Assembly: GCA_000310025.1 (NCBI GenBank)
Contig: FN649736.1
Coordinates: 2,691,696 to 2,735,887, forward strand
Reading direction: 5' to 3'
Source: Ectocarpus siliculosus
Lineage: Eukaryota > Sar > Phaeophyceae > Ectocarpales > Ectocarpaceae
DNA: 44,192 nt
Shown piece by piece: positions 1-10,706 of this stretch (its first letter is position 1; the number at the start of each line of letters is the position of its first letter). Made by a program: the position numbers and the translations under genes. Below the pieces are notes generated by a model. The model worked only from the letters and a program-made list of their open reading frames with translations. It searched no databases and was not told the DNA's origin.

Positions 1-109
1 ACAAATAGTGCGGGTATCCGCACTATTTAGGCGCTTATTTATATAGTGCGGGTGCCCGCTATAGTGCGGGTAGAATCGCCTGGCACATACCCGCACTATA
101 GAGGGACCT
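1..109. repeat. Inverted-repeat-rich element fragment at the left window edge
   Basis: Short motifs of the type ATAGTGCGGGT and its reverse complement ACCCGCACTAT recur in both orientations, so the stretch can fold back on itself. Positions 43-109 match, in reverse complement, the inner part of the small transposon-like element at 26,149-26,338 (about 26,167-26,229) at roughly 80% by eye. It is therefore a dispersed, fold-back type repeat rather than a gene. The left end lies outside the window, so its true boundary and terminal repeats are not visible. Confidence 0.55.
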
Positions 110-1200
110 CGACTGTATTGTTGTTTTTATGACACAACGATGTCATTTATCTCTAGAATGATAGGTTAGCAATGAATTCATAGCGTCAGCGGAAATAAAT
201 TAACTATATTTCGACGGTTTCCCGACGAGCAGAACACAGCAATAATATCTCCCCCTGTTGTGTGGGTAGGGTGACCCTATTTGCAGGATGGTCCTGCAAC
301 CGAAATGCTGCAGGATGGAAAACGCCTCCAGAACCAACCAACCACAACCCCAGAACCAAGCACCGAACCAAGACACACAGAAACACAGTGAAACACAGAC
401 ACCTGCTCCACAGACCACCACCACAGACAGACCACATACATCATGGATATTATCGGGAGGAAGCTGCCCTTGGGTGGAGATGACGACCTGCTTTCGGACA
501 GCAGCAGCGTCGTCGAAGTAGAGGGCGGCGCGGACGATTCCAGGAGGCTTCATGCCAACGTGTTCATTGCATTGGTGAACACTGAGGACACTGGCTATTG
601 TCGGAGACAGATGCCGGTGCCGTGGCAGTATTATCCCACTGCCAGGGGAAGGCTATTTCCTCTCGTGATGTGTAAACGAGGAGAAGAGGGTAGAAAGAGA
701 GAGTGGCCATAGCGGCAGAGGGAGAGGAGAGTCGAAGACTCTCCGCTTCCACTTTCGGCAAGTGGCCAGGGACTTCGGAAGATATCCATCTCCGACGGTG
801 CATTTCCTGTCACTCTCCTTGTGACAAGATACCCCGAGGGAGCCATATCTTCCTACACTTTGTATGTGCACACATGGTTGGTTATACTCCTGACAGGTGT
901 CCTCCACATCACCCCCCCCCTCTATGCGCCACAAGTCCATCTGTGCTAAAGATGTGCTTTTGGCGGCCATAGACATGAGTGGCTCATGGAGACACATGTA
1001 TTGGAGTTAACCTACCTGGTACAACATCATCAACTCGGCCTGATTATCATACAACGCGTGTTAAAAAACACGGAGTCTTCAGACAGAGTAGTGATAGATG
1101 TGGTCCATACTAGTATATATAGTCTAGAAAAAAAAATTGTGGGTACAGGGCTATCAAGATGACAGCTAGTGTACTAAAATATTTCGCATGATAATGCTGT
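110..1200. other. Non-genic stretch; short MULE-like terminus motif at 316-336
   Basis: I see no convincing gene here; the open frames are short, overlap on both strands and have no recognisable domain. The one notable piece is at 316-336, where the sequence TGGAAAACGCCTCCAGAACC is almost identical to the core of the MULE terminal inverted repeat at 34,286-34,307, which has one extra C. Just upstream, 284-312 contains a GCAGGAT...ATCCTGC-like inverted pair. A terminus of a second, related DNA transposon is possible, but no partner terminus was found in the window. Confidence 0.35.
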
Positions 1201-1538
1201 GGGGTTGATGAGAGATAGACTCGTAATGAGGTGACCCTCCGGCGAGTCTGTCTTTTCATCATAAAATAATATCGTGATGAGGAATAAACTTGTAATGAGG
1301 TGACCCTCTAGCAAGTTTTCTCTATTCAACATCGAAAAATAAGATCTTGATGGGGGATGAACTTGTAATGAGGTGACCCTCTGGCAAGTTTATCTGTTCG
1401 CCAAAACATAAGATATTGATGGAGGATGAACTTGTAATGAGGTGACCCTCTGGCAAGTTTATCTATTCATCAAAAACAAGATCTTGATGGGATGAACTTG
1501 TAATGAGGTGGCCCTCTGTCAAGTTTATCTATTCATCA
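1201..1538. repeat. Tandem array, five copies of a ~70-bp unit
   Basis: The core TAATGAGGTGACCCTC occurs at about 1,224, 1,293, 1,366, 1,435 and 1,501, with spacings of 69, 73, 69 and 66 bp. Each unit also contains an AACTTG...CAAGTT inverted pair around the core and GATGAA...TTCATC further out, so every copy can form a hairpin. The copies become more alike towards the right end. Two more copies lie at 2,917-3,085, so the array appears to be interrupted by the intervening sequence. Confidence 0.85.
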
Positions 1539-1836
1539 TGTTAGTGCACTGCCGCCCTCAGCGGTCTGTGGTGTTGAAACTGGGGACTATGTTATCCCAG
1601 GAACAGCTGATAAAAAAGGACCATGTATTGTATATATTCGTCACGCAAGCCCCTCAGGCAAGCTGGTATTCGACACGCAAGCCCCTCAGGCAAGTGCCGG
1701 GAGCACACCGCTGTGTGCTCCCGGGGGCCCCGCACTTGGACCACAACCGCATACATACCCTCACACCCATACTTCCCATACGCGTATCCCCCACAGAGGA
1801 TGCACAGATCGGACTCATATCCAAGTACCACAAACA
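1539..1836 (-). repeat. Candidate long terminal repeat of a copia-like element (minus strand)
   Basis: Read on the minus strand, this 298-bp segment starts TGTTTGTGGTAC and ends CACTAACA, giving TGTT...AACA ends. It is preceded immediately by a purine tract ending AGTAGGGGGGC (1,837-1,848). The copia element at 4,094-10,897 has the same arrangement: AGCAGGGGGGC directly followed by TGTTTGGGGTGC. The segment contains a 21-bp direct repeat (about 1,643 and 1,674) and a strong nested hairpin at 1,691-1,738. No second copy of the LTR is visible, so this is inferred from structure alone. Confidence 0.5.
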
Positions 1837-2916
1837 GCCCCCCTACTTGATACGATGTACGATCTTGCAACCAATGCGAAAACGCAATCAGCAAACATAG
1901 AAAAACACCCCTTGGGAAAACCTATTCAACAAAACTGGCTACGCATCCAACACAAAGCGTCTCCATCAGTTTATTCACGAATCCAAAGCGTTCGTCTCTG
2001 GAAATAATCTCAAACCGTTGACACAAAAGAATCATCCTCAGAAAAGTATCCAACAATTATTTGTGCTACATCAGAAAGGCGTCGGAACGAAAACGGACAT
2101 TTCTGGAAAAAACAACTTCCAAAAAGAGTTGGCACCAAATCCTCAAACAAAACAAAAACTCAACTTCTTGACCAATCAAAACGAGAATTCGGAAAGCACA
2201 ATGGCCCCAACCATTAATCGTCAAAACATGTCAAACCCATTCCTCCAATACCAAATCCTAAACAGCGCGCACCCGCTAATCGGTACCGTCGCTGTTGTCC
2301 AAGAAACGATGGAAAATATAAGCAAGCATCCACGCAAACAGCCCCCCTGCTGTCAGCTCCCAAAATTCACCCCGAGCTAATATCTCAATGTCAACAGTCC
2401 CCCCTGCTTTGCCGTTCACCTAAAACACAAATAGACAAGGCCAGAAAACGAACCAATTCGATTGCTGCTCACGCCCTCTAGAATCATGGTCATACATGAC
2501 ATCCCCCCCCATGATTTTCGATGCAAGAGCAGCAAAACATGCGATACAAACCAAAAACATGAAAACACGTTACACTCATGACATCAAACTCCGGAAAAAT
2601 TCGTACCGTATGAAAACTGTATTTGCAACTGGAACTCCAAAAGCTACCCTGCTCCCTGAGCCACATGCCTTCACGCACGTCAAGCAACGCGCTATCATCC
2701 CATTTCTTGCGCGCGGCCAAAAACACACCGCAGAGAGCGACCGCTTAACTCAGGACCTAACATAAAAAAATATATATATATCGAAACACCCTAAGCGCAA
2801 AACGCGACTGAACGTACTCCCGCCAAAGAATAGGGAAATAATATGAATCATTCAGCGGCAAGGTAAAACGTGACTGAAAACATACGAAGAAGCAAGGAAA
2901 AAAATAAATAAAAATA
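1837..2916 (-). mobile_element. Probable 3' internal remnant of a copia-like element (minus strand)
   Basis: On the minus strand this stretch carries G-tract motifs like those in the 3' untranslated part of the copia element. One is AATCATGGGGGGGGAT (about 2,505-2,520, compare copia 10,095-10,113), and others are AGCAGGGGGG-C/A-CTGTT motifs near 2,396-2,412 and 2,336-2,352 (compare copia 10,199-10,212 and 10,697-10,710). No pol coding sequence is recognisable. Plus-strand frames such as 2,018-2,380 encode polar, featureless peptides that I do not regard as genes. The 5' part of the element is missing where the tandem array resumes. Confidence 0.4.
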
Positions 2917-3085
2917 AGGTATTGATGGGGGATGAACTTGTAATGAGGTGACCCTCTGGCAAGTTTATCTATTCATAAAAAAAATAAGGTATTGATGGAG
3001 GATGAACTTGTAATGAGGTGTGACCCTCTGGCAAGTTTATCTATTCATCAAAAAATAAGATCTATTCATAAAAAAATAAGATCTT
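2917..3085. repeat. Second tandem array, two full copies of the ~70-bp unit
   Basis: Two copies of the unit seen at 1,201-1,538 lie here (cores at about 2,941 and 3,011), followed by a truncated third copy. The second copy has a 2-bp insertion in the core (GAGGTGTGACC). A-rich spacers replace part of the unit. The position suggests that this and the first array were once continuous and were separated by the LTR-bearing insertion. Confidence 0.8.
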
Positions 3086-3291
3086 GGGACAGCGGTGGTA
3101 TCATTCAATTCTCCTCGCGAGTGTTTCCCCAAACACTTCAAAAATAGGTTGTTTCCACTGGATACAACCAACCACCGTGGCTACTGGTCCTGTGCTAAAT
3201 ATATATATATAACACAGAATAATAGTAGTATAAATTTGTCTCAAGTCTCGGAAAAGATAGACATGGCAACTGTTAGGAACGATAGAATAAA

Positions 3292-4088
3292 TCAATCGGT
3301 TAATTTCCGGGCCCTAGTTCGTTTTCGTTTGCTAGTACGGCAGGGCAATTGAGTATCACTCTGTGTCGTAGCAGAACGCGACTTGGGTAATGGACCCTCC
3401 TTTAGGAGCCTTCTTCGTCGCTTCTTGGTTTTGTTCGGTGGCTCAGAGCCACTTTGCGTTGCCAATTTCCGACTTAAAGGTTCTTGAGGAGTAGCTGCCT
3501 GTTTTCGTTTTCGTTTCCCTGTTTTACTGGGTGATTTTGGGTCTCCCTGTTCAACTGGGGCACGAGACGACGATTTATTAGGCTGCACGATTTCCAAACC
3601 ACAACGGATTCGGTAGGCAGATATCATTTCTTGACATTGTGGAATTTCGTCTGCTCTATATTCAAGGTCTGACTCAGGGCCGTAGCCTCGAAGACGCAAA
3701 CGATACTTGTAGTTGTACGGGGTTTTCGGCCCCTTACCACTCTTATGACTTACCACTTTGTCAACGACGTAGGATTCAATTTTCGGTTGAGCTTCGTCGG
3801 GATGGTCTAGCTCGGGCAACGGAATCTGGCGTCCTAAGAAAAACTCGGAAAGCTTATCAAAGTCTGGCGCAGGTGGCGTTTTCCTCGCGTAGTACTGTTT
3901 AATGTGGGCTAAATGGACCGAAACTTCTCGAGTTTCGTTCTGGCGTCTCACTCTATATACCACCGGTGATAATTTAGAGCAGATGACGTAAGGTCCTCTG
4001 CACGGTAACAATAATTTCGGATTTGGTCCATCCGAATCCTGGTATGGGCGGTACACAAGTACTAGATCACCAGGTTTAAACACAGGGA
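3292..4088 (-). pseudogene. Gypsy pol C-terminal part with chromodomain-like tail
   Basis: This is the downstream half of the same pol gene. It begins right after the copia insertion with the integrase C-terminal motif VFKPGDLVLVY, then a GPYVICSKLSPVVYRV block typical of gypsy integrase ends. About 3,604-3,777 resembles a chromodomain: YVVDKVVSHK, then YRLRLRGYGPESDLEYRADE and a CQEMISAYRIR helix. The usual tryptophan of the central W-E pair is not present, so histone binding may be altered. The last ~90 residues are rich in lysine, arginine and serine and end at a stop codon at 3,292-3,294. The minus-strand frame that extends on to 4,212 is read-through into the copia LTR and is not native. 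Confidence 0.75.
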
Positions 4089-4093
4089 TAGGG
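4089..4093. repeat. Target-site duplication of the copia element, left copy
   Basis: TAGGG immediately precedes the left LTR, and the same five bases follow the right LTR at 10,898-10,902. A 5-bp duplication is the normal footprint of Ty1/copia integration. Confidence 0.9.
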
Positions 4094-4284
4094 TGTTTGG
4101 GGTGCTCAGCAGGATACTGATCTACGGGGCCTCCGGGGGTTACGTGAATGATGTTTGTGTATGATGGACATGATACGTGCGGGGCCCCTCGTGCCTCCGC
4201 CGTGCATGCCACTCTCTAATCAACCAAGCTCTTGAGTCAACCTTCTTTCTCTTTCGGCCTCTGACGGGCTACCGCACCCAAACA
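4094..4284 (+). repeat. Copia 5' LTR
   Basis: 191 bp, starting TGTTTGGGG and ending CCCAAACA, an 8-bp terminal inverted repeat. It differs from the right LTR at two positions (C/T in GATGGAC/TATG and C/G in CCAAGC/GTC). It must contain the promoter of the element, but I cannot assign a TATA box with confidence. Confidence 0.92.
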
Positions 4285-4523
4285 CAATATATTGGGCCTG
4301 GTGTTGGTAGTGGATATTGGCGTCTGAGCTGTGTGAGCCGGGTCAACGGAGCGGTCGACACTTTTCTTCTATATTTCTTCAAGCTGGGATCGCGGCCAAC
4401 GGGGGCGAGGACAGCAGCATTGTGTAGCTGGTGCGGTGGCCATTGCGGGGACCGGGACAGCAGGTTTTATAGCTGGGACAGCACTTCGAGGCTGGGACAG
4501 CAGGTTTAGGGTTTTAGTTATAT

Positions 4524-6130
4524 ATGTCGGATGGTGGGGATACGGAGGATATTGCAGCTGTGCGCGCGAGGCTGGATGAGGCGCTGCGAGCTATAGAGGC
4601 TGCTAAGGCTGAGACGGCGGAGGTTCGGGCAGCACAGCAGCAGTCGGCGGGTGCACCTGCCGGCAGCCCAGGAGGCGACGGTCTAGTTGCTACTGGAGGG
4701 GCTCCATCTGCATCGGTGGGGCCGACGGGGCCAGGTGGGGTGAGTCATGGTGGTGGTACTGGTGTGCCGGGTTTGCCTTTGGGAGGTACCATTGTCAGAA
4801 CTCCTGTGCCTAGACTCCCGTCAAATTGCACCGCCGACGCTTTTCTTAGTTGGCGGAGACGGTTCCGGGTCTACGCGGACAACCATGATCTCCTGCATAC
4901 CATCGCCGGCAGTGCTGAGGTTCCCGTTGTGAGTTGTCAAGACGTCGGATACCTGACTCGCCAGTTCGGCCCAAAGCTTGTTGGTGAGCACAAGAGGATG
5001 TGGGGTTTTATCTTGGAGGCAGCGGTGGGGGCCCCATTTGAGAACACCCTGTACTCTTTGCCATTCCGTGGCCGATGGCGTGGAGGATGATGGAAGATTG
5101 GTTTTTGCCGAACCACCCAGCCGATTGTCAGCTTCTTGTCGCCGAGCTTGACAACATCACAATGAAGGATGATGAAGACCCAAAGGTATTCTTCTCGCGT
5201 GTTGCACAGCTTGAGACCAAGTTGCGGGCTGTGGGCATTGTCAAGAGTGAGCTGGAGGTTGTGCAGATTCTCATCCGTCAACTCCCTGCACGCTATGATG
5301 TCGAGAAGCGCAGTAGCCTTTCCAAGCGTGATCTAACCCGCGCTGAGCTGCAGGACGTCGTGCGTGGTCGGTATGCTACGCTCAAGGCTAGCGAGATGAG
5401 GTCGGCGGCTGTGACACCGGCGGTTTCCGCCAACCCGCATGCTCTTGTTGTTGGCCGTGGTTTTGGGCACGGCGGCAACGGGGGGGGCGGGGGGGGCGGA
5501 GGCCAACGGCGGAATGGTAACAGCGGCGACGGCCGCGGGCAATATTGGTCCTCTGGGGGAGCTGGTGCCCAACAGCAGCAGCAACCGCGGCAACAGCAAC
5601 AGCCGCAGTCGCAGATGCAACAGTACCGACAGCCGCAGCAGCCGCAGCGGCAAATGCAACAACCGTACCAACAACCGCAGCAGCAGATGCGACAGCAACA
5701 GCCGTACCAACAGCAGTCGCAGATGCAGCCGTACCGGCAGCCGCAACAGCAGCAGCGGCAGCAGCAGCAGTCCGCTATGATCGGGGTTGGCGGGATCTAC
5801 GATTGCGGTAGTAACGCCGTGTACTACCAGCCGGAGTCACCACCTCCGTCCGGCGCGCCGATGGGTACAGTGCACCGATGCATGCGGTGTGGGAGACACG
5901 GCCACCACGCCGGGCATTGCGCCGCCCCCCGCAGGTTCGAAGGTACGTGCGGCGCCTGCGGCCAGTACGGCCACATGTGGCGCAATTGTGCCAAAAGTAA
6001 CCGGCACCCTCACCTCAACGTCGTCACTTCTGCTGGTGCTGTCGATCCGGAGTACGCGTACGCCACGACGGATGCATCGGCCGCCCCATATCGTGATATC
6101 CACGGCGGCCGATGGGATGTACTACAGTGA
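4524..6130 (+). pseudogene. Copia gag, zinc-knuckle nucleocapsid, frame-broken
   Basis: The first frame starts at 4,524 with an acidic, coiled-coil-like N-terminus (ARLDEALRAIEAAKAE), then a glycine-rich linker and a capsid-like part. At about 5,058-5,080 the frame changes: the first frame stops at 5,088-5,090 and the continuation is read from 5,075 in another frame. The second part has a capsid-type helical block, a glycine-rich then glutamine-rich stretch (about 5,480-5,775) and two CCHC zinc knuckles (CMRCGRHGHHAGHC and CGACGQYGHMWRNC, near 5,880-5,995) that would bind RNA. It ends at 6,130 and overlaps the pol frame by +1, as expected if pol is made by frameshifting. Whether the change at 5,06x is a mutation or an assembly error cannot be decided here. 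Confidence 0.8.
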
Positions 6131-9100
6131 CGCCATGATGGCCGGTGGCGGTGGTGGTGGCGGCAGCGGCGGTGACGGCAGCGGTAGTGGGGGCGGCGTT
6201 GGCAATGGGGCGATCGTACAGCAGCAGGTTGTGACACCGGCCGAGCCCTTCTTTGAGTTTGTCGACATTTTCCACGGCGGCGGTGGCGTGGACGGTGGCG
6301 ATGACGGATTGCAGCCCAACAGTGCCATGGCGACAAGTGACTCGGCGGGAGCGGTTCCTGAGGCGCTCGGCGGGGACGGCGAGGTTACTTTTGGTGGCGG
6401 TCTCTTCGCGATGCACCTTGTCTGTTCCGTATCCTCATCCCCCCCTGCGCGCGAAATATCCAACCTTTTCCCGCATCGCCCGGGTTCCACAGTCTTCCTC
6501 GGAGACTCTGGCGCTGTGGTCCACGTGGTCCCTTCCGGGGAAAAGGTGTACAACAGGCGTCCACCGCGCCCGGAGGAGCGGCTACTCATGCCTGGCGACG
6601 GCAAGCTTATCCCGGTAGAGTTCTTCGGTGATTTGGATATGATTTTCCATTGCCATGAGGATGTGCGTGTTACGCTGAAGAATGTTGGCGTGGTACCGGA
6701 CTTGGCGCTAGATGTTCTGTCGCTGAACCAGATCCAGGAACGTCATGAGATCAAGCTCAACCGGCATGGGGCATCGATTTGGGGGGGGCTAGTGCAATTC
6801 ACCAAATTCCCGCACGGGAATTACATCCAGGGGACTCGCGTCGATCCCCTACCCCACCACGTCAAATCCCCCGCAATGGTCGCGGCGATGCTACGGCCTG
6901 GCCTGCAGTCTAGTATCAACTACAACGATCTTCACTGCTCCCTCGGCCATGCCAACTCCAAGACCGTGTACGAGACCGCTAAGCAGATGGGCATCAAGGT
7001 GACCGGCACTCCGGAGTACTGTGATGGATGTGCGGAGTCGAAGGCGATCCAGCGCTCGGTCCCCAAGGTCATCTCCCCTTCCCGCCGGACGACGCGGCCT
7101 CTTGAACGTGTCGCCATGGACCTAGCCGGTCCTTTCGGCTCATCCAGCGGTGGTGCCAAGTACTTGATGCAGATCTTGGACCACCACACCAACTCCGGGT
7201 GGACTTTCTTCTTGCGGGAGAAGAGTGGTGCAAACGTCGTGGGCGCGTTCCGTGCGTGGTACGCCTCCATCAAGGCTCTCTTGGCTACTCACGGGGAGCT
7301 GGGCTGTGTTTTGACCGACAACGGTACCGAGTGGGTCAACGAGGAGTTTCGGGGACTGCTGGCGGAACTGAACGTTACGCGGGAGCTTACGGCGGTCGAC
7401 GGGCCCAAGAGCAACGGTCGTGTGGAGCGGAGGATCGCGCTAGTGATGGAGGGAGGCAAGGCTGGGTTTCTGGAATACCCGAAGCTTTTCCCCGGAGTTC
7501 TGTACCCGACCAAGGCGCTGTCCTTCCGGGCCATCTGGCCCGAGGCTTTCGCGTGGATGAACGATTCTTTGAACATCGCTGCTGAGGTGAGCAAGGAAGA
7601 CAAGAGGTGCCCGGAGGTTAAGCTGTACGGCAAGAGGAGGATCAGGGTGGCGCTACCGTTCATGATGCCCGGCTTCCGCCACCGTCACCGCCCGTCAAAG
7701 ATGCACAGCAAGGGGGAGCGGTGCTTCTACCTGAACTCAGGCCACGATCATTCCTCGGCGACGCACAAAATTCTCACTCAGGCTGGGGTGCCCACGTACT
7801 CCGAACACTGTACTTTTGGATTCAGCAGCGAGGGCTTTCGGGGGGATGGACGTTCTTGGGGGTCGGTAGGAGGGATGGTCGGGGTCCCCGCGGTGGCGGC
7901 AGGAGCGGCGGCATCGGCAGCAGCTCCGGCGGCGACGGCGGCGACCTCTGGCGGCAGTGTTTTCCCCGCGGCGGCGGCGGGGGGAACGGCCGGGGTCCCC
8001 GCGGTGGCGGCAGGAGCGGCGGCATCGGCAGCAGCTCCGGCGGCGACGGCGGCGACCTCTGGCGGCAGTGTTTTCCCCGCGGCGGCGGCGGGGGGGGCGG
8101 CCGGGGTCCCCGCGGTGGCGGCAGGAGCGGCGGCATCGGCAGCAGCTCCGGCGGCGGCGCCGCTGGCACCAGACGGGGCGTGGACGGAGGTGGAGCATGA
8201 GGGTGGTACCGGCGTGCGTCGGCAGGGGCAGCAGGGGTTTGTAGCGACGCCCGCCGTGACGAGGTCGCGCGCGAAGCGAGATGGGCGGGTGCCGGGGATT
8301 TTCGCGCTTCTAGCCATGGAGGACGAGATCAAACGGTCCATTGCCGAGCTTCCTTCGCCGGGCGTTTCTGAGCCAGACTTACCGACAGGGCCGGCGTACG
8401 ACCAGGAGACGCCTGAGACATACGCGGCGGCGCACGCGGGGCCACACCACCACATCTGGACCCACGCCGAACACAAGGAGTTTTGCGGGCTGAACGCAGC
8501 GGGCACCTTTCAGGAGGTCGGGGCGGAATAGCAACGAGGAACGAACGTCATCTCCTCCAAGTGGGTGTATTCATGGAAGGTAGACGAGTTTGGGCAGCGT
8601 GTGCGTCCTAAAGCTAGGTTGGTGGCCCGTGGGTTTGCGCAGCGTGAGGGTGTTGACTTCTTTGAAACTTTCTCCCCTTGCCCTTCCATCACGAGCATTC
8701 GTTTGTTAGCCGCTATTGCCTGTGTGCTGGGTTGGGATACGTGCCATTTCGATGCCGAGCAAGCCTTTGTCCAATCGGAACTGGATGAGGTTGTGTACAT
8801 TCGTCTACCCCCTGGGTGCGGCGCGCTTTCCGGTAAGGTCGTTCGGTTGAGACGGAGTCTTTACGGTCTGAAGCAGGCGTCCCGCACATGGCATCACCAC
8901 TTGATGCGTGGCATGAAGCGTCTTGGTTTCGAGTCTTGTGCTGCCGATGCGTGTGTGATGCGTCTGATCGAGAGCGGTGTAGTCACTATGGTGGTTGTGA
9001 TCCACGTGGACGACATCTTTTCTATCGGACGTAAGAGCAGGTGCGACCAGTTTGGTGTAGATCTCAACCGGTATGTGCCCATCTCCAACCTTGGGGAACT

Positions 9101-9954
9101 GCGCTGGTATGCGGGTTGCCGGTTTTCTCGTGACACGGCGTTGGGGACAGTGACTATTTCGCAGCAGGCTGTAGCGGAGAAGATCGTCGCCAAGTTCGGT
9201 GTGACGACGAACAAAGAGACACCCATGGTCGTTGGTTTGAAGCTTGAGCAGTATGACGCCGACGAGCCCGATGTTGACGCGCCTTTCCGGTCGCTGGTGG
9301 GACACTTGATGTGGCTGGCGAATCAGACTCGCCCGGATATTCTCAACGCGGTACGTGCCGTTGCGAGGTATTCGCACGCGCCGAAGCGATTACACTGGCA
9401 AGCGGCTTTGCATGTCTTGATGTATGTTAGATCCACGAGCGAGTACGGTATTACTTTTCAGAGGGGCATGGTAGGAGGAGACCACATGGAACTTTTTTGT
9501 CGATGCGGACTTCGCCAGCAAGGCAACCGGCCGGCGATCTGTTTCTGGGGCACTAGTGATGTTCGCTGGTGCGTGTGTGATGTATCTGTGTAGGACGCAG
9601 AAGAGCGTCACCTTGTCTTCGACGGAAGCGGAGTACGTGGCGATGTCTGAGGGGCTGAAGGAGGCTATTTTTCTGCGGTATCTCTGGAGTTTTATCTTTC
9701 CGGACCGTGATGTGGGGTGCACTCCGGTGTGGGAGGACAATGTAGGCGCTATTCACTTGGCAAGTAACCCGGCTACGACCCCTAACTCGAAGAACATCGA
9801 CATTCGCCACCATTTCATCCGTGAGCGTGTCGCGCGGGGCGAGTTCAAGGTAGTCCACGTACGTTCGGACCTACAACACGCGGATTTCCTGACTAAACCG
9901 CTCCCCAAGGAGGCTTTTTGCGCTCATCGCGACTTTGTGATGAATATTCGTTGA
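6100..9954 (+). pseudogene. Copia pol: protease, integrase, RT, RNase H
   Basis: Protease is marked by VFLGDSGAVVHVV near 6,490. The pre-integrase HHCC zinc module (LHCSLGH, then CDGC) lies near 6,930-7,040. Integrase has its D, D, E in MDLAGPF, LTDNGTEW and NGRVERR (about 7,110-7,440). A glycine/alanine-rich minisatellite follows at 7,881-8,160. An in-frame TAG at 8,529-8,531 separates this from reverse transcriptase, which is otherwise in the same frame: KARLVARGFAQ, SLYGLKQASRTWH and the catalytic VIHVDDI near 9,000. A one-base shift at the T6 run near 9,490-9,496 puts RNase H in another frame (SSTEAEYVAMSEG, DNVGAIHLASNP, ADFLTKPLP), ending at 9,954. One stop and one frameshift suffice to inactivate it. 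Confidence 0.88.
7881..8160 (+). repeat. 111-bp minisatellite inside copia pol
   Basis: The start GGGGTCCCCGCGGTGGCGG recurs at 7,881, 7,992 and 8,103, an exact 111-bp (37-codon) period with a third partial copy. Because the period is a multiple of three, the repeat keeps the frame and encodes an alanine-rich linker between integrase and reverse transcriptase. Copies are nearly identical, pointing to recent expansion or slippage. Confidence 0.9.
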
Positions 9955-10694
9955 TTTTGTTCTTTGTGTTTTCAGCGGGGGGGCCTTTTCCTACGTGATG
10001 TGTTTTATTTGTGAATTTACACTGGCCGTTGATTTGCTGTTGTTATGTTTCTGCTCTCTGGTACGTACGATGGATGAGGTAGTTCTGCACAAGAATCATG
10101 GGGGGGGGATATTGGTATTGTTCCATGATAATAGTAGCAGGTGTTTTATTTGTTTTTGATTTGTTTGTTTGGTTCCTTCGTGTTTGGGATGGATGTTACA
10201 GCAGGGGGGCTGTTGGACTGGTATATTTGTCAAGGTATTGGGTATTGGAGGAAGGATTTGGCATGTTCTCGTAAGTCATGGTTGAAGCCTTTGTGCTTCC
10301 GAAGGTTATTTGAGCTGGTCAATGAGTTGAAACATGAATGCTTATCTGAGGAATTTGTTCTGAGTTAAGTCAGGACGTTGGACACGTTTTCCCAGAGTTA
10401 CCCGTCCCCTTTCTGACGTGATTCTGATGTAATGTGTATCTTTGCTGGGTATTCTTCCAAGGGTGACTGTTTGTGTTTTGACTGCTTGAGAATTTGGTAA
10501 AGCATTTTTCTCAAGAGGGTGAATTGTTTATTGACAGACCTTTTAGGGGATAGTAATTTGATATCACAAGACTTTGAAAGCTTTGTACGGCATTGTTATG
10601 TTGACAGAGTTGTTTGAAGTGGAATGGTGGATGATTTATCTGCCGTTTTACCTGGCAGTTCGTGAGGTAGGTGTCGTAGATCGTATCTCGTACA
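9955..10694 (+). other. Copia 3' untranslated region with repeated G-tract motifs
   Basis: The 740 bp between the RNase H stop and the polypurine tract holds no recognisable protein; a 75-codon frame at 10,141-10,368 has no known domain. Three G-tracts occur: AATCATGGGGGGGGGAT near 10,095, AGCAGGGGGGCTGTTGG near 10,200, and the terminal tract at 10,697. The middle one repeats the terminal polypurine tract plus the first LTR bases almost exactly, so it may be an extra priming site or the relic of an internal duplication. Confidence 0.55.
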
Positions 10695-10706
10695 GAGCAG
10701 GGGGGC
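10695..10706 (+). other. Polypurine tract of the copia element
   Basis: AGAGCAGGGGGGC directly abuts the TG of the right LTR, the expected position for the plus-strand primer during reverse transcription. Confidence 0.75.

Noticed and set aside
1201-1538. Repeat array as a CRISPR array
   Set aside because: Units are contiguous and diverged over their whole length, without unique spacers between constant repeats, in a eukaryotic context.
2018-2380. 120-codon plus-strand frame
   Set aside because: Polar, featureless peptide antisense to a probable retroelement 3' region.
4089-4212. Minus-strand start Met of the gypsy tail frame
   Set aside because: This part is read-through into the copia LTR; the same peptide appears at the other LTR (10,825).
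5333-5746. Leu/Arg-rich minus-strand frame
   Set aside because: Antisense of the CAG/CAA-rich gag stretch.
7737-8506. Pro/Arg- and Ala-rich minus-strand frames
   Set aside because: Shadows of the GC-rich minisatellite in copia pol; no domain and opposite to the element.
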